From NCBI GenBank assembly GCA_963663665.2, contig CAXXKP010000001.1, forward strand, positions 1-64,000: a stretch of 64,000 nucleotides of DNA, given 5' to 3'. This document shows positions 45,330-54,364 of this stretch, piece by piece. Both the position numbers and the translations under genes were made by a program. The first letter of the stretch is position 1. Each line of letters begins with the position of its first letter. The notes under the pieces are model-generated. The model saw only the letters and a program-made list of their open reading frames with translations, was not told the origin of the DNA and did not search any database. The DNA is from SABI01 sp963663665 (GTDB lineage Bacteria > Spirochaetota > Spirochaetia > Sphaerochaetales > Sphaerochaetaceae).

Positions 45330-46978
45330 AGTTAAAAGGGGAACCACTCAAGGGTATTTATTATCTTATCGCCTTTTCTCTGATTTTTTTTACTGCTTTC
45401 CCAATTTTATCTATTTTTCTCTACGGGATTTTCCCCATACCGGAAAAGTGGGAAATGGGAAAGCAGATATTACGTTCTCTGCCCTATTTAAGAAACAGTT
45501 TTCTCATAGCTGGGATCGTTACTCCTGTCGCCGTTCTCATTGGGCTTTCAGCCTCGCTGACAATTCACCGTTTCCATTCACCGTTTAATAAAATCTTTCG
45601 TTTAGTTCTCTTGCTATCACTTATTCATCCACCTTTCGTTGGAAGCATTGCTTTCATCATGCTTTTCGGGAAACGAGGATTAATTACCCATGGACTCCTA
45701 CATCTTGATGTCAGCCCTTACGGTTGGCAGGGGATAGCTCTAATGCAGTTCCTAGGAATGGGATCTATGGCTTACCTGATAATTTCCAGTTCAGTTGAGA
45801 AATCAAATCCGTTAATTGAAGATGCCGCAAGGAATCTTGGAGTCTCAGAACTAAAAATATTTCGAGATATTACTCTCAGATCCATGTATCCCGAGATTTC
45901 TTCAGCCGCTATTTTAGTCTTTCTAGCTTCAATGGCCGATTTTGGTACACCCCTAATTATCGGTGGTGCTTTCCAGACTCTAGCGTCAGATCTCTATATC
46001 CAGATAACGGGCCTCTATGATATGAAATCTGCTTCAGTTTCGGGAATTCTTCTGCTTGTTCCTTGCCTTACCCTTTTTATATATCAACGGAAGATTAACA
46101 GGAGAAAAGCGTATTACGCTATATCTTTATCAGGAGGATCTATAGAATATCGCCATTATAATCCAATTGTAAGATTTTCAGTGACATCACTTACTTTTCT
46201 TTACAGCCTTTTTGTACTTCTCAAATATGGCTTTATCCTTATTGGGGCCTTTACAGAACATTGGGGATATGATTACTCATTGACGTTACGGCATCTTGCT
46301 AAAGTGCTTGAAACAGATTTATCTCCGTTTGCCAATAGCATTCAACTGGCATTTTTCACAGCTCTTATTTCTTCTGGTGCAGGTATATTTCTCAGTTATA
46401 TCATCAAGAGAAAAAAATGGGCATTCACAATGGCCTCTGATGTACTAGCAACTCTTCCTGCAGCAGTTCCTGGAATTCTTCTAGGTATCGGCTATCTTGT
46501 AACATTTAAGTACCCAATTTTTGGTATCGGTCGATTCATTCTCAAAGAACAGACTCCATTAATTCTATTGGGTACGGGAATTATCATTTATATTATCAGC
46601 ATTTTTCGCTATATGAATATTGGACTCAGAACAGGATATGCTCTGATGGAACATATAAACCCCAATATTGAAGAGGCTGCAAGGAATCTAGGTCAAAGTG
46701 AGAATAGAATTTTTTCTGGAATCGTCATGCCTTTACTTTCACCTGCTTTTAGGACTGCTTTTTTCAAGATTTTTTCAACAACCATGACAACTTTAGGAGC
46801 AATAATTTTTCTGCTTCTCCCATCTAATAAAGTAGCAGTGCAAACTATCTTTCAGACTATAACAGGTAGCGAGAGAGGTGTAGCAGCTGCTTTGGCATTA
46901 CTACTTTCGTTGACAACCGCAGTTATGCTAGGATTATTCTACCTGATTAATGCGATAATAACAAAAAGGAGAGCATGA
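45326..46978 (+). CDS. ABC transporter permease, fused two-domain (FbpB/AfuB-like)
   Basis: 550 residues with about 12 membrane helices in two repeats. Each repeat has an EAA loop: IEDAARNLGVSELKIFRD near residue 170 and IEEAARNLGQSENRIFSG near 450. A fused permease is usual for this ABC class. Overlaps the binding-protein gene (ATGA) and the ATPase gene by 4 bp on each side. Confidence 0.9.
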   Translation: MKLKGEPLKGIYYLIAFSLIFFTAFPILSIFLYGIFPIPEKWEMGKQILRSLPYLRNSFLIAGIVTPVAVLIGLSASLTIHRFHSPFNKIFRLVLLLSLIHPPFVGSIAFIMLFGKRGLITHGLLHLDVSPYGWQGIALMQFLGMGSMAYLIISSSVEKSNPLIEDAARNLGVSELKIFRDITLRSMYPEISSAAILVFLASMADFGTPLIIGGAFQTLASDLYIQITGLYDMKSASVSGILLLVPCLTLFIYQRKINRRKAYYAISLSGGSIEYRHYNPIVRFSVTSLTFLYSLFVLLKYGFILIGAFTEHWGYDYSLTLRHLAKVLETDLSPFANSIQLAFFTALISSGAGIFLSYIIKRKKWAFTMASDVLATLPAAVPGILLGIGYLVTFKYPIFGIGRFILKEQTPLILLGTGIIIYIISIFRYMNIGLRTGYALMEHINPNIEEAARNLGQSENRIFSGIVMPLLSPAFRTAFFKIFSTTMTTLGAIIFLLLPSNKVAVQTIFQTITGSERGVAAALALLLSLTTAVMLGLFYLINAIITKRRA

Positions 46979-48033
46979 ATATCAAAAAAATCAAACTTTC
47001 TATCCGAAATTTATACCAGAATTATGGCGATATTCCCATTCTCAAAGGTATCTCTCTTGATGTTTATGAAGGGGAAATACTCGTTATTCTCGGTTCGTCG
47101 GGATGCGGAAAAACATCTCTTCTTAAATCTATTGCGGGATTAGTGCCTCTTGATAGTGGCCAATTACTCCTTGATGGAATGAATGTAGAAGATCTACCTC
47201 CTCAGAGTCGAAAGACAGTCATGATTTTTCAAAATTATGCTTTATTTCCCCATATGAATGTGAGAGAAAATCTGGAATATGGACTAAAAGTAAAAGGCCG
47301 TAAGAAAGAGAACTGGGAGACCCAGTTCGCTGCTACTCTTCAACTTCTCAAATTGGAAGGTTTGGAAAATCGGCCAGTAACTGAACTAAGTGGCGGACAA
47401 CAGCAACGAGTTGCTATAGGCCGTGCCATGATTATCGAACCAGCAGTGCTCCTCTTCGATGAACCCTTGAGTAATCTAGATGAGAATCTACGAAAACAGA
47501 TGAGAAAGGAAATCCGTAGCATCCTTCGACAATCTAATATTACCAGTATCTATGTAACTCATGATCAAAACGAAGCACTTGCTATAGCTGATAGAATTGT
47601 CGTGATGAGAGAGGGGGAAGTTGAACAAATCTCTCCACCATCTGAACTTCATTATAAACCAAACAGTGAATATGTGGCTCGCTTCCTTGGATACAGTAAT
47701 ATTTTCTATGGAGAGTTCAGTAAAAATAATCTTATTCTCTTTAATATTAATTTCCCTCTTGATAAACCTCATGAGGAAGGGATGTTTCCCGTACTTATAC
47801 GGCCTGAAGATATAGTGATTTCCCGTGATGAGAATGTTAATGGGACACTCTCAGGAGTTGTCTCAGACATAGAAATACAATCTAGTATACGGCGGTATAG
47901 AGTGAATACCTCCTTCGGGGAATTAGAGATTTCCTTACTGAACAAACGGGACGCTATTCCAATGTCTCTAGGAGATATAGTTTATCTTGAACTAAAACGA
48001 GAAAGCTTACATTTTCTCAACTCTAGTATATAA
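46975..48033 (+). CDS. ABC transporter ATP-binding protein (FbpC/PotA-like)
   Basis: 352 residues. Walker A GSSGCGKTS, Q-loop MIFQNYALFPHMNV, signature ELSGGQQQRVAIGRAM, Walker B VLLFDEPLSNLD and switch His in YVTHDQNEALA. The last 110 residues form a TOBE-type regulatory domain (VLIRPEDIVI). Powers the transporter formed with the two preceding genes. Confidence 0.93.
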   Translation: MNIKKIKLSIRNLYQNYGDIPILKGISLDVYEGEILVILGSSGCGKTSLLKSIAGLVPLDSGQLLLDGMNVEDLPPQSRKTVMIFQNYALFPHMNVRENLEYGLKVKGRKKENWETQFAATLQLLKLEGLENRPVTELSGGQQQRVAIGRAMIIEPAVLLFDEPLSNLDENLRKQMRKEIRSILRQSNITSIYVTHDQNEALAIADRIVVMREGEVEQISPPSELHYKPNSEYVARFLGYSNIFYGEFSKNNLILFNINFPLDKPHEEGMFPVLIRPEDIVISRDENVNGTLSGVVSDIEIQSSIRRYRVNTSFGELEISLLNKRDAIPMSLGDIVYLELKRESLHFLNSSI

Positions 48034-48040
48034 TTCCTAT

Positions 48041-48667
48041 ATGATAATTGACCTTCATTTTCACACCCAAAAATATTCCTCCTGCAGTCGTATTCATCTT
48101 GAACAGGGAATAAAACGTGCAGCCTCTCTTGGTCTTGATGCCATATGTATTACCGAGCATGATGTCTTTCACAATTATACTAATATTGCTGAACTTGAGA
48201 AAAAGTATGGAATTAAAATTTTTTCGGGTGTCGAGATGTATACATACGAAGGAGACATCCTCTGTTTCGGACTAGAAAGGATTCCTGAAAGGAGAATTCA
48301 TGCAGAAGAACTCATCACCTCCCTCTTTGAATCGAAAGGGGCCACCATTGCTGCCCATCCCTTCCGTGATAATGATAGAGGAGTAAAGAATCTTATATGT
48401 TCTCTTCCCAAATTGACAGCTGTGGAGGCTTGGAACGGAAATACCTCCCAAAAGAATAATCTGTGTGCTTTGGAATTAGCCAGGCACTGCAAAATCCCAG
48501 TAACTGGAGCAAGTGATTCTCACAGAATAGAAAAGATCGGCTGTTTTGCTACAAAATTTATTGCATCCATTTCTTCTGAAGAAGAGCTCATCAATGCGTT
48601 GAGAAGTGGAGAATATCAGCCTGTTATTTACAATGAGGAAACGGGGCTGTATCAAGGGTTGATTTAA
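48041..48667 (+). CDS. PHP-domain phosphoesterase
   Basis: 208 residues starting 7 bp after the ATPase gene. Full set of PHP metal motifs: DLHFHTQKYSSCS, CITEHDVFHN, SGVEMYTYEG, IAAHPFRDND and GASDSHRIEK. Stand-alone PHP proteins of this size hydrolyse phosphoesters such as 3',5'-nucleoside bisphosphates or histidinol phosphate. Co-transcription with an AfuABC-like transporter suggests it removes phosphate from an imported phosphorylated solute (inference). Confidence 0.8.
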   Translation: MIIDLHFHTQKYSSCSRIHLEQGIKRAASLGLDAICITEHDVFHNYTNIAELEKKYGIKIFSGVEMYTYEGDILCFGLERIPERRIHAEELITSLFESKGATIAAHPFRDNDRGVKNLICSLPKLTAVEAWNGNTSQKNNLCALELARHCKIPVTGASDSHRIEKIGCFATKFIASISSEEELINALRSGEYQPVIYNEETGLYQGLI

Positions 48668-49002
48668 ATATAAAGAGGAATCGCTGCCGTGCAACACGAT
48701 ATAGGTCTCTATAATTTATATAATCCATTTTCACGAGGTATGATTACAGATGCTTACCTTTTTACGAGAAAACAATAACAATGGTGGAATTCACCACGTG
48801 TCCATCTCTGAAGTGAAAAAATGAAAAATTTACTTTATAAAAGACCAGATAATTCATTAAAATTTTTATAACCAAATTTCAACAATTCTATTACCAATAT
48901 AATTCTTTCTATATTAAACATTTGTGAAATTTCTCATTTTAAATTAGCATAATTATTTTAATTATTTTCCCCCTTCACTATCAAATAATTTATATATAGG
49001 TC
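48668..49002. other. Intergenic region
   Basis: A+T-rich, no ORF with support. A small inverted repeat TGGTG-GAATT-CACCA is at 48782-48796. No T-run hairpin after the PHP gene was found. Confidence 0.4.
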
Positions 49003-49031
49003 TTTACAGAACTATAAATTGTTATTATTGT
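49003..49031 (+). promoter_or_regulatory. Predicted leaderless promoter of the XRE regulator
   Basis: TTTACA (49003-49008), 17 bp, TATTGT (49026-49031); 7 bases later is the A of ATG 49038. No Shine-Dalgarno sequence. Confidence 0.6.
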
Positions 49032-49037
49032 TATGAC

Positions 49038-49259
49038 ATGGATGTTGGAAAAACTATTAGAGACTTACGTCTCAAGGCTGGTTACTCACAGGATAAACTC
49101 GTAGCACAAACGGGAATTTCTCGTAGTCAGCTCTATTTTATTGAATCGGGAAGATGCGTTCCTCGAATCGAAACACTTGAAAAAATTGGAAATATTCTTC
49201 AAATGAAAGTTTCTGAAATTATCATTTATGCAGAACAAAATTACCCAACCGAAAACTAA
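49038..49259 (+). CDS. Small XRE family DNA-binding protein
   Basis: 73 residues, almost entirely one Cro/C1-type helix-turn-helix: TIRDLRLKAGYSQDKLVAQT, GISRSQLYFIESGRCVPRIE. Bounded by a leaderless-type promoter and a terminator, so it is transcribed alone. No toxin or phage partner is adjacent; a single-gene regulator of unknown targets. Confidence 0.85.
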   Translation: MDVGKTIRDLRLKAGYSQDKLVAQTGISRSQLYFIESGRCVPRIETLEKIGNILQMKVSEIIIYAEQNYPTEN

Positions 49260-49324
49260 AATATTTGGAGTTTGAAGTTCTACTTTAGCGATTCATCACA
49301 GGTGCATTCTTCTAACCCACTACT

Positions 49325-49367
49325 AATACTACACGCATAGCTTCTATGTGTGTAGTATTATTTTTTT
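49325..49367 (+). terminator. Rho-independent terminator after the XRE gene
   Basis: AATACTACAC (49325-49334) and GTGTAGTATT (49350-49359) form a 10-bp stem, followed by ATTTTTTTG. Confidence 0.85.
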
Positions 49368-49626
49368 GTTCACTTCATTTTTGGGTCTTGGGATTTTTCC
49401 ATAAATTATACAACCATTCTTCCTTTGGAATACTATATATATACCATAAGATCTCGTAATTGGACTTATATCATCAAAGCATATCAATCTTTTTATCATC
49501 TCTTTCACATAGCTAAAGAACCAACCTATAGAGCGATTCACTAAATAATTTAATAAATTTATTGTAGTGGTTAGCAGACTGAAGTATACTGATTACTAGG
49601 GAATTGTAAGAAGGAGGATAATCATA
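49368..49626. other. Intergenic region with predicted dhaL promoter
   Basis: TTGTAG (49562-49567), 17 bp, TATACT (49585-49590) gives a leader of about 30 bases with AAGGAGG before ATG 49627. Nothing else seen. Confidence 0.5.
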
Positions 49627-50253
49627 ATGGAACGAATAGGAACTTCTGAAGTGATACGGATGCTGGAATCTATCGCCAATGCAATGAGCAAACAAAGAAA
49701 TTATCTTATTAAACTAGACAGTGCCATAGGAGATGGCGATCTGGGAATCACTATGGAGAAAGGATTTCAAGCAGCCTATGCCTTTGCGAAGGAGAACGGA
49801 ACTTTGCTTCCAGGTGATCTTCTTATGCGCGCAGGAATGCAGGTTGTGAAAGTGGCACCTTCTACAATGGGAACGCTAATGGGAACAGGTCTAATGAGGG
49901 GAGGGAAAACGATTGCTGAAAAGGAATATCTTGAGGCTCAGGATTTGAAAAGTTTCTTTGAAGGATTCCTTCAAGGAGTCCTGGATCGTGGTAAGGCTAA
50001 ATGTGGTGAAAAGACAATTATTGATGTACTCTACCCTCTTGTGAACGCTATGAAAAAGTATGAAGGATCCGACCTAGAAGAAATACTCACAGCGGGAGTG
50101 ACTGGTGCTCATACCGGTCTCGCTTCTGAGAAGGGGATGATGAGTCAACATGGGAAAGCTGCGATATTTCGGGAAAAAACTCTCGATATGATAGACCCAG
50201 GCAGTATGGCTATCATTATTCTTATTGAAGCGTGTCTTGAAGGGCTCTCTTAA
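49627..50253 (+). CDS. dhaL: Dihydroxyacetone kinase L-subunit homologue
   Basis: 208 residues, all-helical ADP-binding subunit. KLDSAIGDGDLGITMEKGF holds the Asp residues that bind two Mg ions and ATP, and VAPSTMGTLMGTGLMRGG is the family's second motif. It pairs with DhaK to phosphorylate a keto-sugar held covalently by DhaK. The dhaK homologue is 2 kb downstream beyond lacI- and rraA-like genes. No DhaM is in the window, so ATP may be the direct phosphate donor. True substrate is likely a tetrose-like or branched keto-sugar, not necessarily dihydroxyacetone. Confidence 0.85.
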   Translation: MERIGTSEVIRMLESIANAMSKQRNYLIKLDSAIGDGDLGITMEKGFQAAYAFAKENGTLLPGDLLMRAGMQVVKVAPSTMGTLMGTGLMRGGKTIAEKEYLEAQDLKSFFEGFLQGVLDRGKAKCGEKTIIDVLYPLVNAMKKYEGSDLEEILTAGVTGAHTGLASEKGMMSQHGKAAIFREKTLDMIDPGSMAIIILIEACLEGLS

Positions 50254-50369
50254 AAAAGTGATAAAAAGTAGACGCAGAATTATAAAGGTCGAGTGATTCT
50301 TCGAGTCAGAACCCTCTGTTTTTCGGTGCCTTCATACGTGGTAAAATCAACACAGCAAGGAGATTGACA

Positions 50370-51398
50370 TTGATTAAAAAGACAAGCAGAGAAATCGCAA
50401 AGCTGGCAGGAGTATCTGTCTCAACTGTCTCACTCGTACTCAACAATAAGCCTGGAGTTGGAGAAGAGACTCGAAAACGAATAATGGATATCCTAAACGC
50501 CTATGGGATTTTCTCTAAAACCGCGAACAGTTCTTCAGGACGTGAAGTAATCAGATTCTGCAAAATCGTCAGGCATGGTCAAATTATTAACGACCGACAT
50601 AACATGTTCATCAGCGAGTACATAGATGGCGTAGTAGAAGAAGCAAAGCTGTTTAATCTATCTGTCGAAGTCGCAACCTATGAGAATATCAAGATTGGGG
50701 AGATCGCTCAGGAGATAGATAGATTCTCTGAAAAGGCTGGAAGTATTCTCCTCTGTACAGAGCTCTCTGAACAAGAGATTACTCTCTTTGAAACTCTCAA
50801 AACACCTCATGTATTCCTAGACGCAAACTATCCTACAGCGAAGGGTTCCTTTGTCACTATGGATAATGAAAGGATGGTCTTTGAAGCGATGCAGTACTTA
50901 AGTAATGCTGGGCATCAACGGATTGGAATGTTTACTTCACACGGTTGTAGCAACTTCACTTCGCGGCAGAATGCGTATATAGCCTCATTAAAAAAACTCT
51001 CCCTAGAAACCTATAAAAATTACCTGATTCCGGTCCATAGTACCCACCAAGGCTCATACGAAGATGTGAGCGCCTTCCTCTCCCTCAGACATGGAGGCAC
51101 ATTACCTACCGCATTCTTCGCATGTAACGATATTGTAGCCTCAGGTGCAATTCGTGCTCTACAAGACATGGGTTATAGAGTACCTGAAGATATTTCAATC
51201 GTAGGCTTCGATGACCTTCCAATTTCTTCACTGCTAACCCCCTCTCTTACGACTCTTTCTGTACCCAAAGTCGAACTCGGCCGAGTCGCTGTTCGGGTTC
51301 TTCTCAATGAATGGGACACTGATTGCCATATAACCTCTCAGAAAAGCTTGCTTGGAGGGAAACTGATTCAACGAGCAAGTGTTCGGAATATCCTCTGA
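50370..51398 (+). CDS. LacI family transcriptional regulator
   Basis: 342 residues. TTG at 50370 lies 7 bases after AAGGAG and is preferred over TTG 50364, which is one base from it. Helix-turn-helix REIAKLAGVSVSTVSLVLNN, hinge helix near residue 50, then a sugar-binding effector domain with FACNDIVASGAIRALQDMGY and SIVGFDDLPISSLLTPSLTT. Probably controls the surrounding dhaL / rraA-dhaK-aldolase genes. Confidence 0.88.
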   Translation: MIKKTSREIAKLAGVSVSTVSLVLNNKPGVGEETRKRIMDILNAYGIFSKTANSSSGREVIRFCKIVRHGQIINDRHNMFISEYIDGVVEEAKLFNLSVEVATYENIKIGEIAQEIDRFSEKAGSILLCTELSEQEITLFETLKTPHVFLDANYPTAKGSFVTMDNERMVFEAMQYLSNAGHQRIGMFTSHGCSNFTSRQNAYIASLKKLSLETYKNYLIPVHSTHQGSYEDVSAFLSLRHGGTLPTAFFACNDIVASGAIRALQDMGYRVPEDISIVGFDDLPISSLLTPSLTTLSVPKVELGRVAVRVLLNEWDTDCHITSQKSLLGGKLIQRASVRNIL

Positions 51399-51486
51399 TC
51401 AAATACTAAAACTCTTCAGAAGGCAATTCCTCGCTGATATCCATCAAGCACTTTCTTAGTTACTAAAAATTTATTAAATATTTTTC

Positions 51487-51515
51487 TTGTGATTTTTGTA
51501 CAGTAGGTCTATTGT
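51487..51515 (+). promoter_or_regulatory. Predicted promoter of the rraA-dhaK-aldolase operon
   Basis: TTGTGA (51487-51492), 17 bp, TATTGT (51510-51515); AAGGAGG at 51526-51532. Confidence 0.55.
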
Positions 51516-51538
51516 TAAATAATAGAAGGAGGAATTTC

Positions 51539-52285
51539 GTGTTATCATATGCAGATTTATTGAAGTTGAAAAGGTGGAATACCCCAACCATCTACAACGG
51601 ATGGGAGGCGATCACCTCTAAGGATCGTCTTGAAGCGCGTTTGAATCGCGATGAAACGAGAGATTTCATGCCTCAGATGGGATCGATGATAGGCTATGCC
51701 GTAACTCTGACCTTCCAGCCGAGCCGGAAAGAGTACTACACAGATGGAACGAGGAGATGGGCTGAGTATCGTGAGTATGTCGCATCCCAGCCGGGGCCGA
51801 AGATTGTCGTACTACAAGATCTCGACGCTCCAGGGAAGATAGTTGGATCGTTTTGGGGAGAAGTATGTTCCAATATGCATAAGGCTCTCGGTTGTGTAGG
51901 GACGATTACAGACGGTTCAATCCGTGATCTAGATGAGATGACCAATGCAGGGTTTAAAGCATTGGCGCGTAGATTGTGCGTAGGGCATGCATATTCCGTC
52001 CCTGTAGATTGGAATATTCCAGTGGAGGTCTATGGTTGTACTATCAATCCTGGAGACCTCATCCATGCCGACAAGCATGGCTTCATGGTGATACCCGAAG
52101 AAGATCAGAACGATATTGTAGCTGCCGCATCCTACATGGATGAAGCGGAATGTCTTACAACTATAGGATCTGCACGTTCAAGCACAGGAAAAACGTATGA
52201 TGAGATTCTGATTTCTCTAAATGAAGCATCAAAAGCGTTCAGCCATCAAGCCCATAACTTAAAAAAGTATCTAGGTAGGGAATAA
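51539..52285 (+). CDS. RraA-like protein (possible aldolase)
   Basis: 248 residues from GTG 51539, six bases after AAGGAGG; an upstream TTG at 51512 has no site. GSFWGEVCSNMHKALGCVG and VTDG-type TITDGSIRDLDEM, then VEVYGCTINPGDLIHADKHG, are the RraA/HMG-aldolase fold: the Arg-Asp pair that binds metal and pyruvate in 4-hydroxy-4-methyl-2-oxoglutarate aldolases lies in GSIRDLD. In sugar-acid clusters such proteins are retro-aldolases or decarboxylases, whereas E. coli RraA inhibits RNase E. The context favours an enzyme. Confidence 0.8.
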   Translation: MLSYADLLKLKRWNTPTIYNGWEAITSKDRLEARLNRDETRDFMPQMGSMIGYAVTLTFQPSRKEYYTDGTRRWAEYREYVASQPGPKIVVLQDLDAPGKIVGSFWGEVCSNMHKALGCVGTITDGSIRDLDEMTNAGFKALARRLCVGHAYSVPVDWNIPVEVYGCTINPGDLIHADKHGFMVIPEEDQNDIVAAASYMDEAECLTTIGSARSSTGKTYDEILISLNEASKAFSHQAHNLKKYLGRE

Positions 52286-52357
52286 CCCCGCCTAAACGGA
52301 AAATGGTAAATAACCTGATTCCGAAATAACACTAAAATTATGAAAAGGAAATACACT

Positions 52358-53365
52358 ATGAAAAAGTTTGTAAATAATCCTGTAAATTTTGTTGATGAAA
52401 TGCTGAGTGGAATTCTCTGTGCGCATCCAGAAGCACTTTCAAGTTGTGCCGATTATCAACGAAATATTGTGAGAAGTACATGTGAAGATAAGGTAGCTCT
52501 GGTCACCGGTGGAGGAAGCGGTCATCTCCCTCTGTTTATGGGCTATGTAGGAGAAGGCTTGCTCGATGGCTGTGCTGTTGGGGGAGTGTTTCAGAGTCCA
52601 AGTGCAGATCAGATATATGAAATTACCAAACATGTACATAGTGGCAAGGGAGTGATTTACATCTATGGAAACTACAGTGGCGATATCATGAACTTCGAAA
52701 TGTCGAGTGAAATGGCTCAGATGGATGATATTCAGACAGCCCACGTTGTGGGAAACGACGATGTTGCGTCCGCCCCTGCAGGAGAGGAACATAAGAGACG
52801 TGGCGTTGCAGGTATCTTCTTCATCTATAAAGTAGCTGGTGCTGCGGCTGAAGGGGGAGCCTCTTTCGAGGAGGTTTTGAGAATTGCTGAAAAGGCAAAA
52901 GCGAGTGTCCGCACCATGGGTGTCGCACTCTCTCCATGTATCATTCCTGAAGTGGGCAAGGCAATGTTCTCAATTGGAGAGAACGAGATGGAAATCGGAA
53001 TGGGAATCCATGGTGAACCGGGGATTTCACATTCAGAACTCAAACCCGCGGATGCTGTAGTTGATGCAATGATGGAACAGATTCTTAATGACCTTTCTCC
53101 CGTGGCAGGAGACAAAGTCTCCGTGCTTGTAAATGGACTTGGAGCTACTCCAAAGGAGGAGTTGTACATCGTCTACCGACGCATTGACCAAATTCTGAAG
53201 GAAAGAAATATTTCAGTCTATCATGTTTATGCAGGAGAATTTGCTACAAGTATGGAAATGACAGGCTTCTCTATCTCACTTCTGAAACTTGATGATGAAC
53301 TCAAGGGGCTGCTAGATAAACCAGCCTTAACACCGTTTTTCGAACAGAGACAACTCAAAAAATAA
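52358..53365 (+). CDS. dhaK: Dihydroxyacetone kinase K-subunit homologue
   Basis: 335 residues from ATG 52358 (AAGGAAA upstream; an ATG at 52340 lacks a site). Substrate half: TGGGSGHLPLFMGYVGEG, VFQSPSADQI and GNYSGDIMNFEM. GMGIHGEPGISHSEL carries the histidine that binds the keto-sugar carbonyl covalently. Canonical DhaK has GGGSGHEP with a Glu after the His; here it is Leu, so the substrate pocket is probably different. Same operon as the RraA-like protein and the aldolase. Confidence 0.88.
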   Translation: MKKFVNNPVNFVDEMLSGILCAHPEALSSCADYQRNIVRSTCEDKVALVTGGGSGHLPLFMGYVGEGLLDGCAVGGVFQSPSADQIYEITKHVHSGKGVIYIYGNYSGDIMNFEMSSEMAQMDDIQTAHVVGNDDVASAPAGEEHKRRGVAGIFFIYKVAGAAAEGGASFEEVLRIAEKAKASVRTMGVALSPCIIPEVGKAMFSIGENEMEIGMGIHGEPGISHSELKPADAVVDAMMEQILNDLSPVAGDKVSVLVNGLGATPKEELYIVYRRIDQILKERNISVYHVYAGEFATSMEMTGFSISLLKLDDELKGLLDKPALTPFFEQRQLKK

Positions 53366-53376
53366 AGAGGAATCAA

Positions 53377-54180
53377 ATGCAAATCAAATCATTGAAAAAA
53401 AAGTTTAAGGACAGAGATCTCATCGCTGGGATGCATATCTGTCAAAGTGACCCCGCTGTTACGGAAATGTGTGCTTCTTTAGGTTATGACTTCCTATGGA
53501 TCGATACAGAGCATTCCCCAATGGATTATCAGGGAATTCTTAACAATCTAATAGCCGCTCATTCAGGTGGGACTCCCGCCATTGTACGTATTCCTTGGAA
53601 TGATGCAGTTCTTGCCAAAAGAGTCCTTGAGATGGGACCAGAGGGGATTATCTTTCCGATGATCCAGAGTGTTGCTGAATGTAAAATGGCAATGGAATCA
53701 ACCCTCTACCCTCCCCACGGGATTCGAGGCTTTGGTCCTCAGCGTGCTGTTCGTTACGGTCTCCAGAGTCTAGAGAAATATGTACTTCAAACGAGCCTCG
53801 AGATGATACGTATCGTACAGATGGAGTCTGAGTCAGTCATTGAAAATGAGCTTGATGCTATTCTCGATAACCCATGGATTGACTGTGTGATGCTTGGCCC
53901 TATGGATCTTTCAGGTTCTATTGGTAAACTACCAGATATGACATGCAAAGAGTCAGTAGCAATACAGGATAAAGCCCTCAATAAGATTAGGAAAGCGGGA
54001 AAAAGCGCTGGGACATCGATAGGGAGCTATGATGAGAAGTGGATCCGTTCCTGGTATGACCGAGGTGCAAATGTTATCAGCTGTGGCACAGAAACTTCCC
54101 ACATCCTTTTTGGAGCTCAAAAAACGCTCTCTATGATTCGAGGGGAAAAGCTTTCACGAGATTCTTTCGCGGCAATATAA
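53377..54180 (+). CDS. HpcH/HpaI family class II aldolase
   Basis: 267 residues, 11 bp after dhaK. WIDTEHSPMD contains the catalytic His; PMIQSVAECK, IRGFGPQRA, RIVQMESES and MLGPMDLSGSIG supply the Glu and Asp metal ligands of this TIM-barrel family. Members cleave 2-keto-3-deoxy or 2-keto-4-hydroxy acids, usually to pyruvate or glyoxylate plus an aldehyde. Last gene of its operon. An aldolase next to a kinase and an RraA-like protein suggests breakdown of a sugar acid into C2/C3 units. Confidence 0.85.
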   Translation: MQIKSLKKKFKDRDLIAGMHICQSDPAVTEMCASLGYDFLWIDTEHSPMDYQGILNNLIAAHSGGTPAIVRIPWNDAVLAKRVLEMGPEGIIFPMIQSVAECKMAMESTLYPPHGIRGFGPQRAVRYGLQSLEKYVLQTSLEMIRIVQMESESVIENELDAILDNPWIDCVMLGPMDLSGSIGKLPDMTCKESVAIQDKALNKIRKAGKSAGTSIGSYDEKWIRSWYDRGANVISCGTETSHILFGAQKTLSMIRGEKLSRDSFAAI

Positions 54181-54333
54181 TTTTTGATATAATGCCTGTC
54201 AGATTTTCTGGCAGGCAGCATCACTAGATAGGTACGACACTTATTGATTTTATCACTTAAGCGATTTTTCCAAAAAACCAGTTGGTTTTGATAGTAAAAT
54301 TGACCTCACCATCGATAGATTAGATTCTGTCGA

Positions 54334-54364
54334 CTAACGAAAAAGTGTTACCCTTTTTCGTTAG
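54334..54364. terminator. Bidirectional terminator overlapping the larA-like stop
   Basis: CTAACGAAAAAG (54334-54345) and CTTTTTCGTTAG (54353-54364) are perfect 12-bp arms around a 7-base loop. The larA-like stop codon lies in the loop, and the last codons of that gene form one arm. A- and T-tracts allow function in both directions between convergent operons. Confidence 0.7.

Noticed and set aside
49038..49259. XRE protein as the antitoxin of a toxin-antitoxin pair
   Set aside because: It is followed by its own terminator and no small toxin-like ORF is adjacent on either side.
54192..54217. Hairpin TGCCTGTCAG / CTGGCAGGCA after the aldolase gene as a terminator
   Set aside because: The stem is good, but no T-run follows; the perfect bidirectional hairpin at 54334-54364 is the better candidate.
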